The translations under genes and the position numbers were made by a program. The notes under the pieces were generated by a model. That model was not told where the DNA came from, did no database searches, and saw only the letters and a list, made by a program, of their open reading frames with translations. A stretch of 64,000 nt of DNA from Micromonospora sonchi (GTDB taxonomy: Bacteria > Actinomycetota > Actinomycetes > Mycobacteriales > Micromonosporaceae): assembly GCF_014646235.1 (NCBI RefSeq), contig NZ_BMNB01000018.1, positions 59,925 through 123,924 of the forward strand, given 5' to 3'. The number at the start of each line of letters is the position of its first letter. The first letter of the stretch is position 1. Shown here piece by piece: positions 24,821 through 32,345 of this stretch.

Positions 24821-25150
24821 TCACTTGAGCTCGACCAGCCGGGCCAGGTATGTCGTGTCACCGACGTTGGTGAGCATGTGCACGGCTCCCGGATCGCGGT
24901 AGACCACCCCGCCGGTGGGTTCGTCCGCATCGATCCTGACACCGTCGACGGTCTGGATCACGTTCTTCGCGCCCTGCACGGCCACCACGAGGTACGGGTG
25001 GTCGTGCCGGTGCAGCGGCTGCGCCTCACCCGGCTCCAGCCGGATGTGCCAGACCCGCACCCGGTCGTTCTCGAAGACGATCTCCTGGCCTACCGGACCG
25101 AGGACGAGGTCCGCCCCGGACGAGCGAGGTTCCAGCGGCGGTTCGGTCAT
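24821..25150 (-). CDS. Small cupin-domain protein
   Basis: 109 residues forming a single cupin barrel. Motif 1 contains PLHRHDHPYLVVAVQG (two metal-type His) and motif 2 contains GGVVYRDPGAVHMLTNVGD with the third His. Such single-domain cupins bind a metal and may be enzymes or sensors; the substrate cannot be told. The gene stop lies 51 nt from the start of the membrane-protein gene, so the two could share a transcript. An IS605-group element begins immediately upstream. Confidence 0.82.
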   Translation of the reverse strand: MTEPPLEPRSSGADLVLGPVGQEIVFENDRVRVWHIRLEPGEAQPLHRHDHPYLVVAVQGAKNVIQTVDGVRIDADEPTGGVVYRDPGAVHMLTNVGDTTYLARLVELK

Positions 25151-25202
25151 CTAAGACCGCCCGTGAAACCCCTGGCTTTGGGCCATGGGGAGGTAAGGGT
25201 GG

Positions 25203-25545
25203 TCAGGCGTTGCGTTGGTTTTCGACATAGCGTTGGACAACCTCCAGGGTCGCGCCGCCGACGGTGGCGACGAAGTATGAGTTGGTCCACAGGGTTGGTA
25301 GGCGGGACCGCAGGGACGGGAATTCGGCGCGCAGGAGCCGCGATGTGCGGCTCTTGATCTGCGTGACGAGTCGGTGGATGCCGTACTGCGGGTCGCAGGT
25401 GACGAGCAGGCTGACGTGGCCGGGCATCGCTTCCAGCTCCGCGATGGGCGCGTCACGTTCGGCGCACACCTCGCGGACGATGTCCTTGGGGCGGGTGTCG
25501 ATGTCGCCAGTGATGACGGGCCGTCGATATCGTGTTTGTTGTGGA
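25203..25545 (-). pseudogene. tnpA: IS200-type Y1 transposase tnpA, 5'-truncated and active-site altered
   Basis: The minus-strand frame reads YRRPVITGDI, then VREVCAERD, MPGHVSLLV, GIHRLVTQIK, LPTLWTNSYFVATVGGA and RYVENQ, a clear match to IS200-type TnpA with the nucleophile Tyr in RYVENQ. Two defects are seen. The frame is closed by TGA just upstream of the KYRRPVL region and offers no start before GTG 25469, so the first strand of the fold is missing. The HUH motif, normally HVH, reads HVS. Loss of one metal His plus the N-terminus should abolish transposition. Confidence 0.85.
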
Positions 25546-26716
25546 TGAGGTGGTGCGTTTCACCTATCGGTTGCGTCCCGGCGCGGCCGCGCAGGCCGCA
25601 TTGTCCGCTGAGTGGGGTCGCTGCCGGTGGCTGTGGAACGAAGCCGTCCACCAGCAGAAGACCGGGCGCAATCCCACTTTCTGCAAGCTGTCGAGACTGC
25701 TCACGGAAGCCCGTGCCCGATTCGCGTGGCTGCGTGAAGGTTCCCAGGTTGCCCAGCAGCAGACCTTGCGCACCTACGCCCTGGCGCTTCAGCACTCGTA
25801 CAAGGTCAAGGGGCGTGGCCGACCGGCGGTCAAGCGGTTGAGAAACAGCCTGCCCAGCCTTGAGTACACGGTGCGCGGGTTCACCATTCGCGAGCGCCGG
25901 CTGCGGCTGGCCGGTGGCATCACGATCCCGGTGGTGTGGTCGCGGGAGATGCCGTCCGAGCCGACCAGCGTGCGTGTCTATCAGGACTCGTTGGGCCACT
26001 GGTACGCCTCGTTCGTGGTGCGACGCGCCGTCGAAGCGGCACCCACCGTCGACAAGACGATTGGCGTGGATTGGGGTGTCACCGTCACCGCCACCACCAG
26101 CGACCCGGCCTACGATCTTCCGTACCTTGGTCACCGCAAGCGGTGCGCCGCCGAGCTGGCCCGCGTTCAGCGCAGGATGAGCCGCCGCCGTCGGCCGCGA
26201 GGCAACCCGCCATCGAAGGGGTACCTGCGCGCCAAGCGGCAGGCCGCCGAACTGCACAAGAAGGCGGCCCGGCAAAACACTCACGACGCCCGGCAATGGG
26301 CAAAGAGGGTTGTGGATGACCATAGCCTGATCGCGGTGGAGGACTTCACGCCGAAGTTCCTGGCTCGGTCCACCATGGCTCGTAAGGCGGCGGATGCGGC
26401 GATCGGCGCGGCCAGACGGGAACTGATCGACCGTGGCATGCGGGCGGGCCGGAAGGTGGTGTTGGTGCCGCCCGCCTATACCACGATGACCTGCTCGCAG
26501 TGCGGTACGAGAGCCAAGGAACGCCTCGGGTTGGGTGTGCGAATCTTCCGGTGCGGCGACTGCGGTCACACCGCATGCAGGGACCGCAACGCCGCGAGGG
26601 CGATCCTCGCCACGGTAGAGCGCGACCGTGCTGGTGCCGACGACGTAAGACACGTGATCACCTCCCTTCGGGCTGGTGGTTACGCGCGGTCCGAGCCAGA
26701 AATCCCCCGGCTCTAG
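25532..26716 (+). CDS. tnpB: TnpB, RNA-guided RuvC-like nuclease of the IS605 group
   Basis: 394 residues from GTG 25532. The N-terminal helix-turn-helix region starts VRFTYRLRPG. The RuvC catalytic residues are all present: Asp in IGVDWGV, Glu in AVEDFTPKF, and Asp in RDRNAARAI. Between the last two sits a four-Cys zinc finger (CSQCG...CGDCG). Length and layout are those of a full TnpB. The stop codon lies inside the right-end hairpin, so the guide (omega) RNA would be expected to span the 3' end of the gene and the element boundary near 26724. The first Asp of the usual DRDxNAA is Cys, but the catalytic one remains. Confidence 0.92.
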   Translation: MFVVDEVVRFTYRLRPGAAAQAALSAEWGRCRWLWNEAVHQQKTGRNPTFCKLSRLLTEARARFAWLREGSQVAQQQTLRTYALALQHSYKVKGRGRPAVKRLRNSLPSLEYTVRGFTIRERRLRLAGGITIPVVWSREMPSEPTSVRVYQDSLGHWYASFVVRRAVEAAPTVDKTIGVDWGVTVTATTSDPAYDLPYLGHRKRCAAELARVQRRMSRRRRPRGNPPSKGYLRAKRQAAELHKKAARQNTHDARQWAKRVVDDHSLIAVEDFTPKFLARSTMARKAADAAIGAARRELIDRGMRAGRKVVLVPPAYTTMTCSQCGTRAKERLGLGVRIFRCGDCGHTACRDRNAARAILATVERDRAGADDVRHVITSLRAGGYARSEPEIPRL

Positions 26717-26729
26717 CCATGGGGAAGCG

Positions 26730-27686
26730 TTAACGGGTTTCCTTCAGTCTGGGAAGCACCTCGGCGGCGATGAGCTCCAGGTGATCCAGGTCGGTCAGGT
26801 CGATCAGACGCAGGTGGACCCGCTCGGTGCCGATCTCCGTGAACTCACCGATCCGGTCGACGAGCTGTTCCGGCGAGCCGACCACCTGGGCCTCGGGCGG
26901 CAGAGCGCTCTTGGCGTGCAGCGGCGCGGCTCGCCGTCGGGCCTCCGCGTCCGTCCGCCCGATCGCCACCACGATGCCGGCGGAGAGCACCAGCGGTGGG
27001 CGTCCGCAGGCGGCGCGGTCGACCCGCTCCGAGGCCTCCCGCGCCCGCTCGTACGCCTCGCTGGTCTGCTCGACGCTGGTGAACGGCACGTTGAACTCGT
27101 CGGCGTGCCGGGCGGCCAGTTCCGGGGTGCGCTTGACGCCGCGGCCGCCGACGATCACCGGCGGCCCCGGGGCCTGCACCGGCTTGGGCAGGGCCGGGGC
27201 GTCGGTCAGCCGGTAGTGGTCACCGGCGTAGCTGAAGCTCTCGCCCGACGGGGTGCCCCACAGCCCGGTGATCACTTCGAGCTGCTCGGCGAGTCGGTCG
27301 AAGCGTTCGCTGGTGCCGGGGAACGGGATGCCGTACGACAGATGCTCGCGGGCGTACCAGCCGGCGCCGATGCCCAGTTCGATCCGGCCGCCGCTCATCT
27401 GGTCCACCTGCGCCACCATGATCGCCAGTGGTCCGGGCAGCCGGAAGGTCGCCGAGGTGACCAGGGTGCCCAGCCGGATCCGGCTGGTCTCGCGGGCGAG
27501 CGCGGCGAGCGTCAGCCAGGCGTCGGTCGGGCCGGGCAGCGCGGCTTCGTCGCCCATGGCCTGGTAGTGGTCGGCGCGGAAGAAGCCGTCGTACCCGCTC
27601 TCCTCGGCGAGTCGGGCGAACCGGAGCTGGTCGTCGTAGCTGGCCCCCCGGTGCGGCTCCGTGAAGACGGCCACCCGCACGTTCAT
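26730..27686 (-). CDS. LLM-class (luciferase-like) F420-dependent oxidoreductase
   Basis: 318 residues from ATG 27686 (MNVRVAVF). It is a TIM-barrel flavin/F420-dependent oxidoreductase with the family landmarks YDGFFRADHY, the substrate/cofactor segment TLVTSATFRLPGPLA, and GIGAGWYAREH. F420 use is typical of the actinobacterial subgroup but is inferred. The start overlaps the stop of the ABC-transporter ATPase gene (ATGA on the minus strand), so the two are translationally coupled. The enzyme may act on the compound that importer brings in. The gene sits immediately next to the insertion element. Confidence 0.85.
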   Translation of the reverse strand: MNVRVAVFTEPHRGASYDDQLRFARLAEESGYDGFFRADHYQAMGDEAALPGPTDAWLTLAALARETSRIRLGTLVTSATFRLPGPLAIMVAQVDQMSGGRIELGIGAGWYAREHLSYGIPFPGTSERFDRLAEQLEVITGLWGTPSGESFSYAGDHYRLTDAPALPKPVQAPGPPVIVGGRGVKRTPELAARHADEFNVPFTSVEQTSEAYERAREASERVDRAACGRPPLVLSAGIVVAIGRTDAEARRRAAPLHAKSALPPEAQVVGSPEQLVDRIGEFTEIGTERVHLRLIDLTDLDHLELIAAEVLPRLKETR

Positions 27687-28468
27687 CGTTCCTCCGCGCC
27701 GGCGTTCGCCGGCTGGTCGCGTTCCATCAGCAGTTCGTGCAGGTCGGCGCTGACCTGGGCGACCTCCGCCAGGTGCGCGTTGCGGCCGAGGGTCCGGGGC
27801 CGGGGGATGGCCACCTCGACGACCTTGCGGATCCGACCGGGGCGCGGACTGAGCACCACCACCCGGTCGGCGAGCAGCACCGCCTCGTCGATGGAGTGGG
27901 TGACGAAGACGATCGTCGCGCCGCTGCGCATGTGCACTCGTTGCAGTTCGCCGGCCAGTTCCTCCCGGGTGAGGGCGTCCAGCGCCGAGAAGGGCTCGTC
28001 CATCAACATCACCCGGGGGTCGCCGATCAGCGACCGGCACAGCGACACCCGCTGCTGCATGCCACCGGAGAGCTCGTGCGGCAGCCGCTTCTCGAAGCCG
28101 GCCAGCCCGGCGACGTCCAGCAGTTGCCGGGCCCGGTCCCGGTGGCCCGCGCGCTTCCAGCCGAAGATCTCCACCGGCAGCAGGACATTGTCCAGGACCG
28201 TGCGCCACGGCAGCAGGGCCGGTCGCTGGAACAGCATGGCGATGTCCGGCCGCGGCCCGGTGATCGCCTGGCCGTCCACGGCGACCTCGCCGGAAGTGAC
28301 CGGGATCAGGCCGGCGATCAGCCGCAGCAGGGTGGACTTGCCGCATCCGGAGCGGCCGAGCACGGCGACGAACTCGCCCTCGGACACGTCGAGGTCGATG
28401 CCGCGCAGCGCTTCGACCCGGCCGGCGCGGCCGTCGAAGGTGCGCGACACCTCGGACAGACGGATCAT
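27683..28468 (-). CDS. ABC importer ATPase, SsuB/TauB/nitrate type
   Basis: 261 residues from ATG 28468 (MIRLSEVSRTF); the longer open frame upstream is rejected because homology starts here. It has Walker A GRSGCGKST, Q-loop MLFQRPALLPW, signature LSGGMQQR, Walker B VMLMDEP and the H-loop VTHSID. The LPW and DNVLLPVE context is typical of ATPases for sulfonate, taurine, nitrate or pyrimidine importers. Its partners, a binding protein and a permease, are encoded divergently 268 nt away, an uncommon split. It is coupled to the LLM oxidoreductase. Confidence 0.9.
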   Translation of the reverse strand: MIRLSEVSRTFDGRAGRVEALRGIDLDVSEGEFVAVLGRSGCGKSTLLRLIAGLIPVTSGEVAVDGQAITGPRPDIAMLFQRPALLPWRTVLDNVLLPVEIFGWKRAGHRDRARQLLDVAGLAGFEKRLPHELSGGMQQRVSLCRSLIGDPRVMLMDEPFSALDALTREELAGELQRVHMRSGATIVFVTHSIDEAVLLADRVVVLSPRPGRIRKVVEVAIPRPRTLGRNAHLAEVAQVSADLHELLMERDQPANAGAEER

Positions 28469-28736
28469 CTCCGGCGAGCCTCCGCTGAGTGGGCGGTCAG
28501 AAACCCGCCAAAGGCTACCGTCCGGCCCCGTATCGCACCGTCCGGGGTGGACAAACACTTTGTATCCGTTCCGCAACCGGGCGCGCCTGGCGTCGTATAG
28601 GTGACGTTCTCGTACGCTGTGCCCGCGAAGTGTCCCCCTCGTACGCGGTGTCGGCTTCCACCCCCGGCTGCCGGTGCCGCCCGACAACTCCCTCCCGGCG
28701 GCTCGACACCCCGGCTGGAAAGGACAAGGTGCATTG

Positions 28737-29759
28737 ATGAGAAGGCTGACCCGTACGATCGCCGCGGCCACCATGGCCACCGCGCTCGCCCTGGTCTCCG
28801 CGTGCGGATCCGACGACGCCGACGACAAGGGCGGTGTCGGTTCCTCCTTGGAGCAGGTGACCTACCTCACCTCGTTCGGCAACTTCGGGCGTGACTCCTA
28901 CGCCTGGGTGGCCAAGGAGAAGGGGTTCTTCAAGGACGCCGGTTTCGACGTGGAGATCAAGCCCGGGCAGGGCACCGGCGCGGTGATTCAGACGATCGTC
29001 GGCGGCCAGGCGCACTTCGGCCCGATCGACCTGACCGGTGGTCTGCTCCAGCTCGGCAACGGTGACGCCAAGGACTTCGTCGCCGTGGCCGCCATCCAGC
29101 AGCGCACCATGGCCGCCATCGCCACCGTCGAGGGCACGGGGATCAACACCCCGAAGGACCTGGAGGGCAAGAAGCTCGCCGACACCCCCGGCTCGGTGGT
29201 CCGCAACCTCTTCCCGACGTACGCGCGGATGGCGGGCATCGACCACAACAAGGTGACCTGGGTCAACGGGGAGGCCCAGACCCTGATGGGCACGCTGGCC
29301 TCCGGCTCGGTGGACGGCATCGGTCAGTTCGTCGTCGGCCAGCCGACCATCGAGGCGGTGACCAAGAAGAAGGCCGTCCTGCTGCCGTACAGCAACGTGA
29401 TGACCGACCTCTACGGCAACGTCCTGATCACCTCCAAGCAGATCGCCAGCGAGAAGCCGGAGATGGTCAAGCGGTTCACCGCGGCGCTGCTCAAGGGCCT
29501 GGAGTACGCCCTGGCCAACCCGCAGGAGGCGGCGGAGATCCTGGCCAGGAACGCCGAGGCGGTGAACCCTGCCGCAGCCGCCGCCGAGCTGCAGCTGATG
29601 GCCGGTTATGTCCGCTCCAGCAACTCCGGCACCGAGTTGGGCACGCTGGACAGCGGCCGGGTCGCCAAGAGCATCGCGATCCTGCGTGGTGCCGGCGCCC
29701 TGAAGTCGGACCTCACTCCCGACCAGGTCATCGACTTCAATCTCGCGCCCAAGGCCTGA
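28737..29759 (+). CDS. ABC importer substrate-binding lipoprotein, NMT1/SsuA-like
   Basis: 340 residues from ATG 28737, with RBS AAAGGA. It has a lipoprotein signal with lipobox LVSAC (Cys23). The mature part has the NMT1/THI5-SsuA pattern: WVAKEKGFFKDAGFDVEI, GTGAVIQTIVGGQAHFG (two adjoining blocks), then DLEGKKLADTPGS. It would be anchored to the outer face of the membrane and hand ligand to the permease downstream. The family binds sulfonates, nitrate, or pyrimidine precursors of thiamine, and the ligand cannot be decided from sequence. No TPP riboswitch precedes it, which argues weakly against a thiamine role. Confidence 0.88.
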   Translation: MRRLTRTIAAATMATALALVSACGSDDADDKGGVGSSLEQVTYLTSFGNFGRDSYAWVAKEKGFFKDAGFDVEIKPGQGTGAVIQTIVGGQAHFGPIDLTGGLLQLGNGDAKDFVAVAAIQQRTMAAIATVEGTGINTPKDLEGKKLADTPGSVVRNLFPTYARMAGIDHNKVTWVNGEAQTLMGTLASGSVDGIGQFVVGQPTIEAVTKKKAVLLPYSNVMTDLYGNVLITSKQIASEKPEMVKRFTAALLKGLEYALANPQEAAEILARNAEAVNPAAAAAELQLMAGYVRSSNSGTELGTLDSGRVAKSIAILRGAGALKSDLTPDQVIDFNLAPKA

Positions 29760-29853
29760 GTCCGACGGTACCGACACGGGGTGCGCCACACCGGGCAGCC
29801 GGTGGGGCGTACCCCCTTCCCTTGCCCGAGCCATGAATCGCAGGAGGATCCCG

Positions 29854-30714
29854 ATGACCGACGTCCGCTCACGGCAGCCGGAGGCGGCGCTCGGGCCCGC
29901 GCCGTCCCAGGCGGCACCGCGCGGCCGGCGATGGCGTCCCGGCGACCTGCGGCCCGTCGCCACCGCGACGCTGCTGCCGGCCGCCGGCCTGCTGATCGCC
30001 CTCGGTCTCTGGTGGCTGGTCGCCCGGTTGGAGTTGATCCACCCCGCCGCCCTGCCGCCCCCCGCCGACGTGCTGGCGGCCTTCGTCGAGCGGCCGGCGC
30101 GGCTGTTGGCGCACACCCTCGACACCACCCGCGAGATCCTGCTCGGCTTCGCGCTCTCCGCGGTGGCGGGGGTGCTGCTCGGCCTGGCGCTCGCCGCCTC
30201 CCGGACGGTCGAGCGGATGTTCACCCCGCTGCTGGTCGCCGTCAACGCGGTGCCCAAGATCACCCTTGGGCCGCTGCTGGTGGTGGCGCTCGGCTGGGGC
30301 CAGAAACCCATCCTGACGATGGTGTTCCTGCTGTGCTTCTTCCCGATCGTGCTGGCCACCGCGACCGGCCTGACCACCACGCCGGCGGAGCTGGCCGAAC
30401 TGATCCACTCCTACAACGCATCCCGCTGGCAGGCGTTCCGCAAGGTCCGCTTCCCGGCCGCACTGCCGCAGATCTTCGTCGGCCTCAAGGTTGCCATGCC
30501 GCTGGCCGCGATCGGCGCGGTGATCGGTGAGTTCCAGGCCGGTGAGAGTGGTCTCGGGTACGTCATCCAGCAGTACGCGGGCATCGGCGACACCGCCACC
30601 GCCTGGGCCGCGATCATGCTCGTCGCGCTGGTCAGCATCCTGCTCTACGCCGCGCTGGTGCTCCTGGAACGGCGCAGCCTGCCCTGGCTGCGGGAGACCA
30701 CCTCCAGCCGCTGA
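29854..30714 (+). CDS. ABC importer permease, SsuC/TauC type
   Basis: 286 residues from ATG 29854, chosen over ATG 29833 because AGGAGG precedes it at the right spacing. There are about six hydrophobic helices; the EAA loop that docks the ATPase is seen as ELIHSYNASRWQAFRKVRFPAALP (two blocks), and the protein ends in a basic tail. It follows the binding-protein gene by 94 nt and would form the importer with it and the divergently encoded ATPase. Its stop lies 1 nt from the stop of the convergent lipoprotein gene. Confidence 0.9.
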   Translation: MTDVRSRQPEAALGPAPSQAAPRGRRWRPGDLRPVATATLLPAAGLLIALGLWWLVARLELIHPAALPPPADVLAAFVERPARLLAHTLDTTREILLGFALSAVAGVLLGLALAASRTVERMFTPLLVAVNAVPKITLGPLLVVALGWGQKPILTMVFLLCFFPIVLATATGLTTTPAELAELIHSYNASRWQAFRKVRFPAALPQIFVGLKVAMPLAAIGAVIGEFQAGESGLGYVIQQYAGIGDTATAWAAIMLVALVSILLYAALVLLERRSLPWLRETTSSR

Positions 30715-30715
30715 G

Positions 30716-31897
30716 TCAGCTCGCCAGCCGCCACCGTCCGTTGCGGGCCACCAACGTGGTCAGCGCCTGCGGCATCAGTCCGGAGTGGTTGTCCGGCGTC
30801 ATCCGGATCGGCCCGGACAGGCCGTCCAACTGGGAGGTCTCCAGCAGGTTTCGGATGCCCTCCCGGTCGACCTGACCGGCCGGCCCACCGGCCCGTAGTT
30901 CGGCGTCGACGATGAGCTGGACGGCGTCGGCGGCGAAGGACGACGAGCCGTGGTATCCGCCGTAGCGGGCGGTGTAGTCCTGGAACCACTGCCGGCGTGC
31001 GGCCTTCGCGGGCGTGGTGGCGATCACGTCGTCGATCACCATCGCCTGGGTGAAGACCAGGGTCGCCCGCTCGGCGGCCTTGGCCGACGTGCCGAGGAAG
31101 AGGTCCCCCGCGGCCAGGGCGTCCAGGAACAGACCGCCGGTGAAACCGGACCGCCGGGCCGCGCCTGCGGCGAGCATGGCCTGCTCCGGCGGGGTCCAGA
31201 TGACCAGGGCGTCAGGCTCGGCCGAGGTCAGCCGGTTGGCCTGCCGGTCGACCTCGGTGTCGGTGTCCCGGACCGACGCCTCGGCCACCACCTGGATGCC
31301 GGCCTTGTCGAACTCACGGCGCAACGCCGTGGCGCCCTCCTGCCCGTAGGGATTGTCGCTGCGCAACAGGCCGACCGTGTCGATGCTGCGTCGGCTCAAC
31401 TCGACGGTGAGCGCGCCGGCGTTGTCGGCCGAATTAGGTGCCAGCTTGAACACGTATCGGCGGTCCGCCACCGGGCTGGCCACGTCGTCGGCCGCGGCGA
31501 GCGCGACGGTGGGGATCTTGTTCTCGTTGACGGTACGGACCGCGCCGACCGCGCACTCGTGGCAGCCGCCCATGATGATGGCGCTGACCCGCCGATCGTT
31601 GCTGAAATCGGCGACGTTGCGCAGTGACTCGCTGGCCTCGGAACGGTTGTCCTTCACCAGGAGTTCGATCGACCTGCCATTCAACACGCCCGATGCGTTC
31701 AACTGTTGGACCTTCAAGTCCATCGCCTGCCGGTACGCCTTGCCGACGGTGGCTGCCGCGCCGGACAGTTCCAGGTCGGCGGCGATCACGATGGGAGACG
31801 TGTCCTGCTCCGGCCCGCCGAACTGGCAGCCGGCGAGGGTGGTGGCCAGCAAGGCCGACGCGAGCGCCGTGGCGGTCGTGGAGCGGAACGGGGTCAA
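30716..31897 (-). CDS. Branched-chain-amino-acid-type periplasmic binding lipoprotein
   Basis: 393 residues from TTG 31897. I chose TTG because AGGAGG lies 6 nt upstream and the product then starts with a complete lipoprotein signal (lipobox LAGC, Cys24). The mature protein has the type I periplasmic-binding fold of Leu/Ile/Val receptors: IVIAADLELSGAAATVGKAYRQAM near the start, then DNRSEA and LLRSDNPYGQEGA. No permease or ATPase gene of that type is adjacent. It is divergent from the conservon sensor gene, so it may serve as a ligand-sensing partner rather than as part of an importer; this is inference. Confidence 0.85.
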   Translation of the reverse strand: MTPFRSTTATALASALLATTLAGCQFGGPEQDTSPIVIAADLELSGAAATVGKAYRQAMDLKVQQLNASGVLNGRSIELLVKDNRSEASESLRNVADFSNDRRVSAIIMGGCHECAVGAVRTVNENKIPTVALAAADDVASPVADRRYVFKLAPNSADNAGALTVELSRRSIDTVGLLRSDNPYGQEGATALRREFDKAGIQVVAEASVRDTDTEVDRQANRLTSAEPDALVIWTPPEQAMLAAGAARRSGFTGGLFLDALAAGDLFLGTSAKAAERATLVFTQAMVIDDVIATTPAKAARRQWFQDYTARYGGYHGSSSFAADAVQLIVDAELRAGGPAGQVDREGIRNLLETSQLDGLSGPIRMTPDNHSGLMPQALTTLVARNGRWRLAS

Positions 31898-32345
31898 CTG
31901 GTTCCTCCTGATGCGGCGCGGTGCGGTGCCGGTCACCGGCGGCACGACCATCCTCAGTGGATACCGGGGGCGCGCCTGCCGTACCGTGTGCGCGGAAGCC
32001 TGCAAAACCTTGCCAATGCCAGGCGCTGTGGTCAAGCGGGGCGATCGGCGGCGTTTCGGGACGCGGATCCCACATGTTGGGGTTACGCGATGTTTTCCGA
32101 TGCTCACGCTCGCGGCATGATTGACCACTCTGGAGGTACCTGCCCTGATCAAGGGCACCGGCGAAATGTAGGTATTAGTTGATCCGACCACCCGATGCGC
32201 GCCCGCCGACCGTCTTCTGCCCGGCTGCGGCTTCCCAAACACGATTCCGTCTGATGAAATCGCGGCCGGGCCGCGCATGGCGCTGGCCGTCGCTACATGC
32301 ACGGGTCGACGGATCAGGCGTGGAGAAACCGACGGAGGCGATGTC
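31898..32345. other. 448-nt divergent control region, no gene seen
   Basis: This gap separates the binding lipoprotein gene (minus) and the conservon kinase gene (plus). It is visibly less GC-rich than its surroundings in places (for example around 32080-32180). A tgccct/agggca hairpin lies at about 32140-32156. I can support no ORF in it and no firm promoter boxes. Confidence 0.5.

Larger units (their letters stand above)
25169..26724. mobile_element. IS200/IS605-group insertion sequence with decayed tnpA and intact tnpB
   Basis: Both ends carry imperfect palindromes of the kind recognised as single-stranded hairpins: left end 25169-25190 (cccctggc...gccatgggg, with an unpaired T) and right end 26704-26724 (cccccggctctagccatgggg). 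They share the right arm gccatgggg. Inside are a divergent tnpA remnant and tnpB. There are no terminal inverted repeats or target duplications, as expected for this group. It separates the cupin gene from an oxidoreductase gene. Confidence 0.85.

Noticed and set aside
28469..28736. Divergent gap of the importer considered as a second TPP riboswitch
   Set aside because: None of the CTGAGAGG, ACCTGATC or GGGTAATGCC blocks occurs there.
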